Shown piece after piece: positions 1 to 7,264 of a stretch of 27,018 bases of DNA. The stretch comes from Fimenecus sp045632525 (lineage in GTDB: Bacteria > Bacillota > Clostridia > Oscillospirales > Acutalibacteraceae), in contig JAZQWV010000069.1 of NCBI GenBank assembly GCA_045632525.1, forward strand, positions 1 to 27,018, written 5' to 3'. The notes below the pieces were generated by a model that saw only the letters and a program-made list of their open reading frames with translations, was not told where the DNA came from and did no database searches. The stretch's first letter is position 1. Each line of letters opens with the position of its first letter. The position numbers were made by a program, and so were the translations under genes.

Positions 1-28
1 ATTTTTGAAAATGGAGGTGCAACTGTAA

Positions 29-397
29 ATGGCTCGTATTTCAGGTGTTGACTTACCAAGAGAAAAGAGAATCGAAATCGGTCTCACATATATCTATGGT
101 ATTGGCAGAAAAACAGCTAGTGACATTGTTGCTGCAACAGGCATTAATCCAGACACACGTGTTAAGGATTTGACTGAAGAAGACGTTTCAAAACTTCGTG
201 AGTACATCGAAAAGAACGTAACAGTTGAAGGTGACCTCAGAAGAGAAACAGCATTTGATATTAAAAGACTTGTTGAAATTGGTTGCTACAGAGGTGTTCG
301 TCACCGCAAGAATCTCCCAGTAAGAGGTCAGCGTTCAAAGACAAACGCTCGTACACGTAAGGGACCAAAGAAGACAATTGCTAACAAGAAGAAGTAA
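29..397 (+). CDS. rpsM: 30S ribosomal protein S13
   Basis: S13 sits in the head of the small ribosomal subunit and contacts 16S rRNA, the P-site tRNA and the large subunit through bridge B1. The 122-residue protein has the usual length. It opens with ARISGVDLP, carries the helix-turn region YIYGIGRKTA near residues 22-31, and ends in the basic tail RGQRSKTNARTRKGP that reaches the decoding region. A GGAGGTG ribosome site precedes the ATG. It is the first gene of the rpsM-rpsK-rpsD-rpoA-rplQ run; the genes usually upstream (infA, rpmJ) lie outside the window. Nothing looks unusual. Confidence 0.98.
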   Translation: MARISGVDLPREKRIEIGLTYIYGIGRKTASDIVAATGINPDTRVKDLTEEDVSKLREYIEKNVTVEGDLRRETAFDIKRLVEIGCYRGVRHRKNLPVRGQRSKTNARTRKGPKKTIANKKK

Positions 398-414
398 GAA
401 GGAGGGGCTAAATA

Positions 415-816
415 ATGGCAAAGCAGGTTAAAAAAGGCGCTGTTACACGCAGACGCCGTGAAAAGAAAAACATTGAAAAAGGCGCAGTTCATATTCAGTC
501 CACCTTCAACAATACTATCGTTACAATTACTGACACACAGGGTAACGCAGTATCATGGGCAAGCGCAGGTGAAATGGGCTTCAGAGGCTCAAGAAAATCA
601 ACACCATTCGCTGCTCAGACAGCTGCTGAAACAGCAGCAAAGGTTGCGATTGACCACGGTATGAAAACCGTAGAAGTATACGTTAAGGGCCCAGGTTCAG
701 GACGTGAAGCTGCAATCCGTGCATTGCAGACAGTAGGTCTTGAAGTTACAATGATTAAAGACGTAACTCCAATTCCTCACAACGGCTGCCGCCCACCTAA
801 GAGAAGACGTGTATAA
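415..816 (+). CDS. rpsK: 30S ribosomal protein S11
   Basis: S11 is part of the small-subunit platform and contacts 16S rRNA near the E site. The 133-residue product shows the family core HIQSTFNNTIVTITD (about residues 26-40), the SAGEMGFRGSRKSTPFAAQ stretch and the C-terminal block DVTPIPHNGCRPPKRRRV. A GGAGG site lies just upstream and the gene begins 17 bp after rpsM, so the two are transcribed and translated together. Length and context are fully typical. A plus-frame ORF inside it (458-664) is a frame shadow. Confidence 0.98.
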   Translation: MAKQVKKGAVTRRRREKKNIEKGAVHIQSTFNNTIVTITDTQGNAVSWASAGEMGFRGSRKSTPFAAQTAAETAAKVAIDHGMKTVEVYVKGPGSGREAAIRALQTVGLEVTMIKDVTPIPHNGCRPPKRRRV

Positions 817-839
817 CAGAAATTTGGAGGTAACAGATT

Positions 840-1466
840 ATGGCAAGATATACCGGTGCGGTTTGTAAGCTCTGCCGTCGTGAAGGTAAGAAACTCTTCC
901 TTAAAGGCGACCGTTGCTATACTGGTAAATGTGCTCTCGAAAGACGTTCATACGCTCCTGGACAGCATGGCCAGAACCGCAAAAAAGTTTCTGAATATGG
1001 TATGCAGCTTCGTGCAAAGCAGACAGCTAAGCGCTACTACGGTATTCAGGAAGGACAGTTCTATAAATATTTCTTGATGGCTGAAAAGCGTCAGGGTATT
1101 GTCGGTGAAAACCTTTTAAGAATTTGTGAAAGCCGTCTTGATAACGTTGTTTATCTTCTCGGATGGGCTTCATCTCGTGCAGAAGCAAGACAGCTCACAA
1201 TTCATGCACACTTCCGTGTAAACGGTAAGAAGGTTGACGTTCCATCATACCTTCTTAAAGCAGGTGATGTAGTATCAGTTAAGGATGCAAGCAAAGACAG
1301 CGTTAAAATCAAGGCTGTTCTTGAAGCAAACGCATCTCGCCCTGTTCCTGCATGGCTTGATAAGAATGCAGAAGAACTTACAGCAAAGATTGCAAGACTT
1401 CCAGAAAGAGAAGAAATTGCAGTTCCAGTTGAAGAACATCTTATCGTCGAGCTTTATTCAAAATAA
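840..1466 (+). CDS. rpsD: 30S ribosomal protein S4
   Basis: S4 is a primary 16S rRNA-binding protein that nucleates 30S assembly and, in many bacteria, represses its own operon. The 208-residue product keeps the zinc-binding (C+) form: Cys9, Cys12, Cys26 and Cys31 in an N-terminal knuckle, followed by YAPGQHGQNRKK. An S4 RNA-binding domain (SRLDNVVYLLGWASSRAEARQ, begun near residue 98) follows. A GGAGG site precedes the start and the gene is 23 bp after rpsK. The cysteine-containing version usually indicates adequate zinc; some relatives also carry a cysteine-free paralogue, which is not seen here. Confidence 0.98.
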   Translation: MARYTGAVCKLCRREGKKLFLKGDRCYTGKCALERRSYAPGQHGQNRKKVSEYGMQLRAKQTAKRYYGIQEGQFYKYFLMAEKRQGIVGENLLRICESRLDNVVYLLGWASSRAEARQLTIHAHFRVNGKKVDVPSYLLKAGDVVSVKDASKDSVKIKAVLEANASRPVPAWLDKNAEELTAKIARLPEREEIAVPVEEHLIVELYSK

Positions 1467-1529
1467 TAGGCTTGAAATTTATATTTTATACTATGCAGAA
1501 CTATCTGTACTCAGTTAGGAGGGTTTTGA

Positions 1530-2480
1530 ATGATAGGAATTGAGAAGCCCAGCATTGAAGCACTTGATTTATCTGCTGACGGAACTTATGGCAAATTCGT
1601 CGTTGAACCACTTGAAAGAGGTTACGGTACAACACTCGGCAACAGCCTTAGACGTGTTCTTTTGTCATCACTTCCAGGTTATGCGATTACTTCGGTAAAA
1701 ATTGACGGTGTTCTTCATGAATTCTCAACCATTGACGGTGTGAAAGAAGACGTAACTGAAATCGTTTTGAATCTTAAAGGTGTAATCCTTAAAATTCACG
1801 GTGACGGTCCAAAAACAATTTATATCGATGCAAGTGGTAAATGCGAAGTTACAGCAGGTGACATTAAGGTTGATTCAGACGTTGAAATTCTTAATCCTGA
1901 ACACCTCATTGCTACTCTTGAAGACGGCGCTTCGCTTAAGATGGAGCTCACAGCTGATAGAGGCAGAGGCTATGTTTCAGCAGAAAGAAACAAACAACTT
2001 ATGCAGCCAGTTATCGGCGTAATCGCAATAGATTCAATTTACACACCTGTATTGAAAGTAAACTATACAGTTGAAAATACTCGTGTAGGTCAGATTACTG
2101 ACTATGACAAGCTTTCACTTGAAGCTTGGACAGACGGAACAATTTCAGCGCAAGAGGCCGTTTCTCTCGGCGCAAAAATCCTTACAGACCATCTCAATCT
2201 CTTTGTTGACCTTTCAGATGAAGCAAGAGAAACAGAGACAATGATTGACAAACCAGATGACGGCAAGGGCAAGACTCTTGAAATGACAATTGAAGAACTC
2301 GACCTTTCAGTTCGTTCTTTCAACTGTCTCAAACGTGCAAGCATCAACACAGTTGAAGACTTGACAAACCGTTCAGAAGAAGACATGATGAGAGTTAGAA
2401 ATCTTGGTAGAAAATCTCTTGACGAGGTTATAGCAAAGCTTGATTCTCTCGGTCTTACTCTTCGTAAGGATGACGAATAA
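1530..2480 (+). CDS. rpoA: DNA-directed RNA polymerase subunit alpha
   Basis: The alpha subunit dimerises to start assembly of RNA polymerase and contacts UP elements and activators through its C-terminal domain. The 316-residue product has the N-terminal assembly domain with FVVEPLERGYGTTLGNSLRR near residues 24-43, an acidic linker, and a C-terminal domain with LDLSVRSFNCLKRASINTVE and the helix-hairpin-helix-like VRNLGRKSLDEV. A TAGGAGGG site precedes the ATG. The 63-bp gap after rpsD holds no convincing promoter. Position between rpsD and rplQ is universal in Firmicutes. A 189-codon antisense ORF at 2102-2671 is a shadow. Confidence 0.98.
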   Translation: MIGIEKPSIEALDLSADGTYGKFVVEPLERGYGTTLGNSLRRVLLSSLPGYAITSVKIDGVLHEFSTIDGVKEDVTEIVLNLKGVILKIHGDGPKTIYIDASGKCEVTAGDIKVDSDVEILNPEHLIATLEDGASLKMELTADRGRGYVSAERNKQLMQPVIGVIAIDSIYTPVLKVNYTVENTRVGQITDYDKLSLEAWTDGTISAQEAVSLGAKILTDHLNLFVDLSDEARETETMIDKPDDGKGKTLEMTIEELDLSVRSFNCLKRASINTVEDLTNRSEEDMMRVRNLGRKSLDEVIAKLDSLGLTLRKDDE

Positions 2481-2497
2481 TAAAGGAGTGATTTCGA

Positions 2498-2845
2498 ATG
2501 CCAGGAACAAGAAAACTCGGCAGAACAAGCGATCACCGCAAGGCTATGCTCAGAGGTATGGTAACATATCTTATCGAGAACGGTCAGATTGAAACAACAG
2601 TAACCAGAGCTAAAGAAGTTAGAGCTATGGCTGAAAAGATGATTACAATTGCAAAGGATAGCAGTCTTCACTCAAAGAGACAGGTTTATTCATACATCAC
2701 AAAAGAAGCAGTTGCTAAAAAGTTGATGGATGAAGTTGCACCAAAGTTTGCTGATAAGAACGGTGGTTACACTAGAATTATCAAAACAGGTCCAAGAAGA
2801 GGCGACGCTGCTGAAATGTGCATCATTGAACTCATCAATGACTAA
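2498..2845 (+). CDS. rplQ: 50S ribosomal protein L17
   Basis: L17 is a large-subunit protein near the exit-tunnel opening. The 115-residue product starts PGTRKLGRTSDHRKAMLRGM, the canonical amino end, and ends with GGYTRIIKTGPRRGDAAEMCIIEL, the usual bacterial carboxyl end. An AAAGGAGTG site lies upstream, and the gene begins 17 bp after rpoA. It is the last gene of the operon, followed at once by a strong intrinsic terminator. Confidence 0.98.
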   Translation: MPGTRKLGRTSDHRKAMLRGMVTYLIENGQIETTVTRAKEVRAMAEKMITIAKDSSLHSKRQVYSYITKEAVAKKLMDEVAPKFADKNGGYTRIIKTGPRRGDAAEMCIIELIND

Positions 2846-2876
2846 TGCGGTAAGGCTTTAATAAACCATAAAAGTA

Positions 2877-2908
2877 ACCCCTTGGGATTTCCCAAGGGGT
2901 GTTTTTTT
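2877..2908 (+). terminator. Intrinsic terminator of the rpsM-rplQ operon
   Basis: A perfect 10-bp stem (ACCCCTTGGG, 2877-2886, with CCCAAGGGGT, 2891-2900) and a 4-nt loop are followed by GTTTTTTT. The position right after rplQ fits the end of the ribosomal operon. Confidence 0.95.
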
Positions 2909-2940
2909 ATATAAAAATATTTAACGCAACAAATCATTGC

Positions 2941-2969
2941 TTGACATTTTCTTCTATTTATGCAATTAT
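2941..2969 (+). promoter_or_regulatory. Probable sigma-A promoter for the 3037 gene
   Basis: A consensus -35 TTGACA (2941-2946), a 17-nt spacer ending in an extended TG, and a weaker -10 AATTAT (2964-2969) lie between the ribosomal terminator and the next gene. The weak -10 lowers confidence. Confidence 0.5.
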
Positions 2970-3036
2970 TAAAATAGAAAGTAGGTGAGAAGTATGCAGA
3001 ATAAAGCCTTGTAATATTATTTTAAGAGGTGATTTT

Positions 3037-3450
3037 ATGAAAAAATATTCTATAGGCATTAACATTGTCTTTGTAATAAAATATATTTATTTTATCATTT
3101 TCTATTCTCAAGGGACGGATGTGCAAATTAAACTACCATCAAAATTGACACATTTTCTATTTCAATCAGAGGCTGGTGTGGTGCCCTTATTTGTGTTTGG
3201 TTTGTGTTTAATTGCGGTTGCAGTTTTATCGCTTGCTTTAAACAGTATGGGGTTTTCAAAGGCAACAACAGTTTTGTGTGGACTCGGATTTATTCCGGCA
3301 CTTGCACCCATTGTTTGCAATATCTTTTTTGGCCCAATGGTTGATGAAAAAAGCGATATAATATGGTTGGCAATAACAGTATTTCTAGTGATATATTTGA
3401 TTCTTTTTCAAACATTCTTTATTAGAGATTACAAAAGAATCGGCGACTAA
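3037..3450 (+). CDS. Small four-helix membrane protein, unknown function
   Basis: I do not recognise this 137-residue protein. Hydrophobic stretches at about residues 7-24, 48-67, 75-96 and 107-130 predict four membrane helices; no catalytic motif is visible and the C-terminus (RDYKRIGD) is short and charged. The start is chosen from the AGAGGTG site 8 nt upstream. A TTGACA promoter candidate lies about 95 bp upstream, and the 5' leader contains a possible 6-codon ORF (2994-3014, MQNKAL) with its own AGGTGAG site. It resembles the 4868 protein in size and predicted topology, but sequence similarity is too weak to call them paralogues. It is followed by its own terminator. Confidence 0.8.
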   Translation: MKKYSIGINIVFVIKYIYFIIFYSQGTDVQIKLPSKLTHFLFQSEAGVVPLFVFGLCLIAVAVLSLALNSMGFSKATTVLCGLGFIPALAPIVCNIFFGPMVDEKSDIIWLAITVFLVIYLILFQTFFIRDYKRIGD

Positions 3451-3457
3451 CAAAAAG

Positions 3458-3480
3458 GGGACTGTGGATTTCACAGTCCC
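3458..3480. terminator. Hairpin terminator after the 3037 gene
   Basis: GGGACTGTG (3458-3466) pairs perfectly with CACAGTCCC (3472-3480). A run of A precedes it and an interrupted T-rich tail follows, so it can act on either strand. It matches the terminator at 5309-5332 in layout and flanking sequence; the pair is discussed in the findings. Confidence 0.75.
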
Positions 3481-3487
3481 TTAAATT

Positions 3488-3535
3488 TTATTTATCCTTA
3501 TATTTCACTTGCAAGAATTTATAAGATTTATGGTA
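3488..3535 (-). pseudogene. 3' fragment of a gene like the one at 5338-5628
   Basis: Read on the minus strand, this stretch encodes YHKSYKFLQVKYKDK followed by a stop. The intact small membrane protein at 5338-5628 ends in YREFDKFLQVKYKDK and stop. At the DNA level 3481-3530 matches 5331-5380 at 41 of 50 positions without gaps. The rest of the gene cannot be found here; upstream similarity fades within about 60 bp. This is best read as the leftover 3' end of a second copy, and it marks one edge of an inserted or duplicated segment. Confidence 0.75.
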
Positions 3536-3692
3536 AGATATACGAGTTTGGGAAAATATGAATTTTAAAATCTAGTATTAGAAAAATAACGAAGTGGATA
3601 TTTTTGTAAAATTTATCACAAAACACTATGAAATTTCGATATATATAGTAAGAGACTGAGAAGTCTTAAGTTAATATAAGGAGGCGATTCCA

Positions 3693-3740
3693 ATGTTCTG
3701 TTTATTTTATACTCACAACAAACTATTAAACAGAAGTTAG
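3693..3740 (+). CDS. 15-codon leader ORF before the phospholipase gene
   Basis: An ATG placed 8 nt after a near-perfect AAGGAGG (3678-3684) opens a 15-codon frame encoding MFCLFYTHNKLLNRS, ending 18 nt before the phospholipase start. Its ribosome site is stronger than that of the large gene (GGAG, 3747-3750). The frame spans a 9-bp inverted repeat, TTCTGTTTA (3696-3704) with TAAACAGAA (3727-3735), so translation of the leader would open that hairpin. This suggests a translated leader that couples or modulates expression of the next gene, but no amino acid run or known attenuator pattern points to a signal. It could also be the start of a decayed gene. Confidence 0.45.
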   Translation: MFCLFYTHNKLLNRS

Positions 3741-3758
3741 AAAAATGGAGATGATGTT

Positions 3759-4745
3759 ATGAAAAAGATTAATAAAGGAATTGCTATAATCATTACTGTA
3801 TCATTGTTGGTTGGATGTATTGGAACAATTACAGTAGCAGCAATAGTTCCACCTGAAGATGCTTTTATGGATTTTGATATTAACCAATATACCATTTACG
3901 ATTTAATTGATATGAGTACGGAAGAAAGAAAAAATTTGTTAGACAACTTTATAGAAACCTATAATCCATATGGAATAAAGGATATAATGGAAAGTATAAA
4001 TATGGAAGAGATGACTTCAGATGCAGAACCACAGTGGTCATCAGGAAGAAACCTTACAGGAACGGAGCAGACCCTAGCGACACATCAATTAGTCACAATA
4101 GAAGCATTTGCTAGATTTATTGAGAAGTATGGTTTTCATCAGGAGGTAACCGCCACAGAAATACTTGTAATTGCCTTGTATTTAGGTGCAGCCTCAGGTT
4201 TGCCAGATATAGACGAAACTGATGGATTATTTAAAGCGCATTTTTACGACCCGGATACAGGCTTGAATATACTACTGCAGAATGAGCCTACTGCTAGGAC
4301 TCAAACGGGAATGCATTATTATAACGCTTGGGGCTATTGGCGCGAAAATGTTAATATGAATGCAACAAGTGAAGAGTTTACAACGGTAATAGAATGTTTA
4401 GGAAGAGCATTGCATTATCTTCAAGACCTATGTGAACCACATCATGCTAGTAATAAACCGGCGGGTCTTACTAATCACAAAAGTTTTGAAGATTATGTAG
4501 AAGGGAATATAGTGGCTTTTATAGACAATGTTCCCGAGGTAGATTATATGTATGAAGTACTTGCATTAGAGAAAACAGCATTTGAAATAGCTCACTTAGC
4601 AGCACAAACAGCAAAACCACAGTACAACTACATTAAAAACGGGTATAATTTTAATACTGTAGGTCAGGCATGTATTAATGAATCTGTTTATTTTTCAGAA
4701 GCATTAATATATAAATTATTTTTTGAATGCTTAATTATGCAATGA
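3759..4745 (+). CDS. Secreted zinc-dependent phospholipase C-like protein
   Basis: This resembles the zinc-dependent phospholipase C family (Bacillus cereus PLC, Clostridium perfringens alpha-toxin catalytic domain), which hydrolyses phospholipid headgroups outside the cell. Every zinc-site position of the family can be placed: Trp93, His109, Asp150 (LPD), His161 (AHFYDPD), His219 and Asp223 (ALHYLQD), His229 (EPHHASN), His240 and Glu244 (HKSFEDYVE). In the family the amino group of the mature N-terminal Trp binds zinc, so cleavage before Trp93 is expected, leaving residues of about 30-92 as a propeptide. The signal sequence contains a lipobox-like LVGC (17-20), so an anchored precursor is possible. 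The alpha-toxin membrane-binding C2 domain is absent; the protein ends after the catalytic part. The promoter is uncertain (weak candidate near 3604-3632). AT-rich codon use suggests acquisition. Substrate is inferred from family only. Confidence 0.85.
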   Translation: MKKINKGIAIIITVSLLVGCIGTITVAAIVPPEDAFMDFDINQYTIYDLIDMSTEERKNLLDNFIETYNPYGIKDIMESINMEEMTSDAEPQWSSGRNLTGTEQTLATHQLVTIEAFARFIEKYGFHQEVTATEILVIALYLGAASGLPDIDETDGLFKAHFYDPDTGLNILLQNEPTARTQTGMHYYNAWGYWRENVNMNATSEEFTTVIECLGRALHYLQDLCEPHHASNKPAGLTNHKSFEDYVEGNIVAFIDNVPEVDYMYEVLALEKTAFEIAHLAAQTAKPQYNYIKNGYNFNTVGQACINESVYFSEALIYKLFFECLIMQ

Positions 4746-4786
4746 GTGTTTTATGCAAATATTAATGTGATAGTTATGTTACCAAT

Positions 4787-4814
4787 TTGACATTTTTTCT
4801 GGATGTGATATAAT
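4787..4814 (+). promoter_or_regulatory. Strong sigma-A promoter for the 4868 gene
   Basis: Perfect -35 TTGACA (4787-4792) and perfect -10 TATAAT (4809-4814) are separated by 16 nt, with an extended TGA directly before the -10. It is the closest match to consensus in the window. Confidence 0.9.
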
Positions 4815-4867
4815 GCAAATGTAGATATCCTTTTTGTTTTATGATATAGTTAGGAGGAAGAACTAAA

Positions 4868-5305
4868 ATGACAAGAAAATTTGATATTTTCTCATTTTTA
4901 GCTATATTTTTTGTTATATGGTATATCTTTACATCCAGTATTTATATATTAGAATATTATGCAAATATTAAGTTGGTAACCTTGTTAGGAGAAAACGTTA
5001 CAACTTCTTTAATGCTCGTTGCAACATTAGGTGGTATATTTATAGGTGAAGCACATTCCATTATAATAGCTTGGTCTCCGATTGTTGCTGTGATAATTGG
5101 CATTACTGGTTGGATATTTAGAGAAAGAAATGGAAAAATTTTTATAATATTACCATGTCTATCTTTGATTGCACAATTATTATTGTTTTTCATTCAAGGT
5201 ACAAAAGTGTTTGCGTTTTTATATTATGCTTTTCCGATATTTTCAATATTCTTTTTGGCACTTTGGGCACTTATGGATGTATTAATAATTATAAGAGAAC
5301 GATAA
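4868..5305 (+). CDS. Small four-helix membrane protein, unknown function
   Basis: I do not recognise this 145-residue protein. It is very hydrophobic, with predicted helices near residues 10-30, 45-60, 64-82 and 95-140 (the last region may hold two), and a positively charged loop REERNGK-like around residues 82-88 (FRERNGK). There is no signal for a transporter or enzyme. The ATG follows a strong AGGAGGAA site, and a consensus extended -10 promoter lies 54 bp upstream, so it should be well expressed independently of the phospholipase gene. Similar size and topology to the 3037 product. With the phospholipase gene it forms the segment bracketed by the flanking duplication. Confidence 0.8.
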   Translation: MTRKFDIFSFLAIFFVIWYIFTSSIYILEYYANIKLVTLLGENVTTSLMLVATLGGIFIGEAHSIIIAWSPIVAVIIGITGWIFRERNGKIFIILPCLSLIAQLLLFFIQGTKVFAFLYYAFPIFSIFFLALWALMDVLIIIRER

Positions 5306-5308
5306 AAA

Positions 5309-5332
5309 AAGGGACGGTGAAAACCGTCCCTT
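5309..5332. terminator. Bidirectional terminator between convergent genes
   Basis: AAGGGACGGT (5309-5318) and ACCGTCCCTT (5323-5332) form a perfect 10-bp stem with a GAAA tetraloop. A run of seven A on the left gives a U-tract for minus-strand transcripts of the 5338 gene; TTGAGTTTTATTT serves the plus strand. Confidence 0.92.
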
Positions 5333-5337
5333 GAGTT

Positions 5338-5628
5338 TTATTTATCTTTATATTTTACTTGTAAGAACTTATCAAATTCACGATAAAAATATGCTGAGCC
5401 AATTACAAATGAAATCAAAGTGATTATGAGATAAAGTGCAAGGTTACTATTGCAACCGAAGAATGAGCCACAATACATTTTACAGATTACGGCAGTTTCT
5501 GCGCTTATAATTGACATTATAAGAAAAACTGAATATGCAAGGCAAAAAACGACTTTGCCATAAGTGGTCTTTGCAAATTCTCTGAAATATTTTTTAAGGT
5601 CCTTGTTCTTTAAATCGTAGATTGTCAT
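5338..5628 (-). CDS. Small two-helix membrane protein, unknown function
   Basis: This 96-residue protein has two predicted membrane helices (about residues 25-45 and 63-82), a basic N-terminus (DLKNKDLKKYFREF) and the C-terminal tail DKFLQVKYKDK. I recognise no family. Its GGAGGAATA site overlaps the end of nagA, and the start is 2 bp after the nagA stop, so it is translationally coupled as the last gene of the phosphoesterase-nagA operon. A diverged copy of its last 15 codons survives at 3488-3535. Confidence 0.75.
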   Translation of the reverse strand: MTIYDLKNKDLKKYFREFAKTTYGKVVFCLAYSVFLIMSIISAETAVICKMYCGSFFGCNSNLALYLIITLISFVIGSAYFYREFDKFLQVKYKDK

Positions 5629-5630
5629 AA

Positions 5631-6794
5631 TTATTCCTCCACAAATTTACCCATAACCATAACTTTTTGAATATTGATGTTGTCGTCAAAAAGAAGAATG
5701 TCTGCGTCATAGCCCTCTTTGATATAACCTTTTTGATTGTCAATGCCAATTACCCTTGCAGGTGTAGAAGATGCCATTTTAACTGCATCATAAATCGGTG
5801 CACCAACTTCCTTGTACATATTTCTAACAAGCATATCAGTTGTAGCAGCACTACCTGCAAGACAACTTCTGTCAGCAAGCTTCATAACATTGTCTTCATA
5901 TACCACTTCAAGACCGTTTTCTTGCATACAGATTTCACCGTCTTTAAGGTTGCTTGCTGCAAATTCAAGTCCGTCAGTAATGAGATACATTCCATCTGCA
6001 CCCTTGGTCTTATAAATCAGTTTAAGCACACCTAATGGTAAATGGCGCAAATCTGCAATAACCTGAACGGTATATCTGTCGTCAACAAGTCCTGCCTCAA
6101 CGGCACCTGCTACACGGAAAATGCCACGCTTAAAGCAACTGGTTGATGCGTTATAAATATGTGTAAAATCTGAAAATCCGTGGTCGAGAGCATCAATAGT
6201 TGTGTCATAGTCTGCTTTAGTGTGAGCAACTGAAACAACAATACCTTTTTCTTTAAGTTTTTCGCCTAACTCGAATGCACCGTCGATTTCAGGTGCAACG
6301 CCCATAATACGAACTTTATCCCAACATTCAATAAGTGGTGTTGGGTCGTCCTTTAATGGTGAAAGAATATTCTCTTCGCTTTGTGCACCCTTGTTTTCAG
6401 GATTTAAGTATGGTCCTTCAAAATGAACACCTAAAATATTTGAGTCAGTGCAAGTTTCACTGGCTTTTTTTATGTGTTCTGTGACCTCTAATAACTGTTT
6501 AACAGGTGCTGCAAGAGTAGTAGGTAAAATACTTGTTGTGCCGTGTAAAGCGTGTGATTTTGCCATTTGACAAAGCTTATCGCTATCACAACACATAGCA
6601 GAAATTCCACCACCACCGTGCACATGTAAGTCAATAAACCCTGCTGAAAGATAAAGACCATCGCAGTCAATGATTTCTGCATCTGTGTCTATTGTTTCTG
6701 CTATCTTTACAATTTTGCTTCCGTCAACAAGAACAGAAAGTTTTTTTACTTCATTTTCTAAAATTACATTAGCGTTTTTAAAAAGTATCATCAT
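5631..6794 (-). CDS. nagA: N-acetylglucosamine-6-phosphate deacetylase
   Basis: NagA removes the acetyl group from GlcNAc-6-phosphate in the cytoplasm, giving glucosamine-6-phosphate for glycolysis or wall synthesis. The 387-residue product has the amidohydrolase metal motif HVHGGGG (His57, His59), GVHFEGPYLNPENKGAQ (Glu126), VAHTKAD (His191), the HIYNAST block (His212), IADLRHLP (His251), the catalytic Asp274 in LITDGLEF, and LAGSAATTDM. Two positions vary from the common sequence (HLFNAM and ADGxH in most relatives). The start is the ATG at 6794, not the frame-open ATG 21 bp upstream: it has AAGGTG 4-9 nt before it and overlaps the preceding stop as ATGA. No nagB is present nearby. The phosphoesterase upstream and the small membrane protein downstream are in the same operon. 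Confidence 0.93.
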   Translation of the reverse strand: MMILFKNANVILENEVKKLSVLVDGSKIVKIAETIDTDAEIIDCDGLYLSAGFIDLHVHGGGGISAMCCDSDKLCQMAKSHALHGTTSILPTTLAAPVKQLLEVTEHIKKASETCTDSNILGVHFEGPYLNPENKGAQSEENILSPLKDDPTPLIECWDKVRIMGVAPEIDGAFELGEKLKEKGIVVSVAHTKADYDTTIDALDHGFSDFTHIYNASTSCFKRGIFRVAGAVEAGLVDDRYTVQVIADLRHLPLGVLKLIYKTKGADGMYLITDGLEFAASNLKDGEICMQENGLEVVYEDNVMKLADRSCLAGSAATTDMLVRNMYKEVGAPIYDAVKMASSTPARVIGIDNQKGYIKEGYDADILLFDDNINIQKVMVMGKFVEE

Positions 6795-7252
6795 TTCACC
6801 TTCATTCCAATACATATTATGCCTTTATCGGTGATATCAATTACACCGTATTCATCGTCATATAAAGCACCCGGACAGAAAGCGTATATCCCGTCATAAT
6901 AATCTGTCTGCTGATGGTGGGTGTGTCCATAAAGTGCGATTTTGCAGTTGTTTTCACGGGCTTTAATAAGAAGCCCCGACAAACTGCTTTTAACATATTC
7001 ATAGTGCCCATGAGTGATGTATATGTTTTCGTTGTTTTCAGTAATAATTTGCCTTAATGGATATTCGCAATGAAAATCATTGTTACCCTTTACTGAATAA
7101 ATCCGTTTATCACCAATGAACTGTTTGCAATATTCAAAATCACGGTGACCGTCACCTAAAAATATAATTGCCTCAGCATCGGGTTGAGATTCGATTGCTT
7201 TTTTCATGGGCTTATATTGTCCGTGAGAATCGGAAAAAACAAGTATTCGCAA
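6791..7252 (-). CDS. Calcineurin-like metallophosphoesterase (YfcE/MJ0936 type)
   Basis: This 153-residue protein is a compact metallophosphoesterase of the YfcE/MJ0936 group, which hydrolyses phosphodiesters or phosphomonoesters with two metal ions; its physiological substrate is unknown. All five motifs are visible: FSDSHG (Asp8, His10), LGDGHRD (Asp34), KGNND, THGHYE and YGHTHHQ. A TTG at 7252 is the preferred start because it gives the standard MRILVFSDSHG amino end 6 nt after AAGGGGTG; the upstream ATG at 7276 would add eight residues and has no site. It overlaps nagA by 4 bp and leads the operon from the promoter at 7290-7318. Confidence 0.88.
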   Translation of the reverse strand: MRILVFSDSHGQYKPMKKAIESQPDAEAIIFLGDGHRDFEYCKQFIGDKRIYSVKGNNDFHCEYPLRQIITENNENIYITHGHYEYVKSSLSGLLIKARENNCKIALYGHTHHQQTDYYDGIYAFCPGALYDDEYGVIDITDKGIICIGMKVK

Positions 7253-7264
7253 GCATATCACCCC

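Noticed and set aside
1472..1492. TTGAAA and TATACT between rpsD and rpoA
   Set aside because: The spacing is 9 nt, too short for a sigma-A promoter.
2102..2671. 189-codon antisense ORF across rpoA and rplQ
   Set aside because: It lies entirely opposite two well-defined essential genes, has no ribosome site and is a codon-bias shadow.
2994..3014. Six-codon ORF MQNKAL with an AGGTGAG site before the 3037 gene
   Set aside because: Too short to support alone; there is no hairpin or coupling to the next start, so it is mentioned only in that gene's entry.
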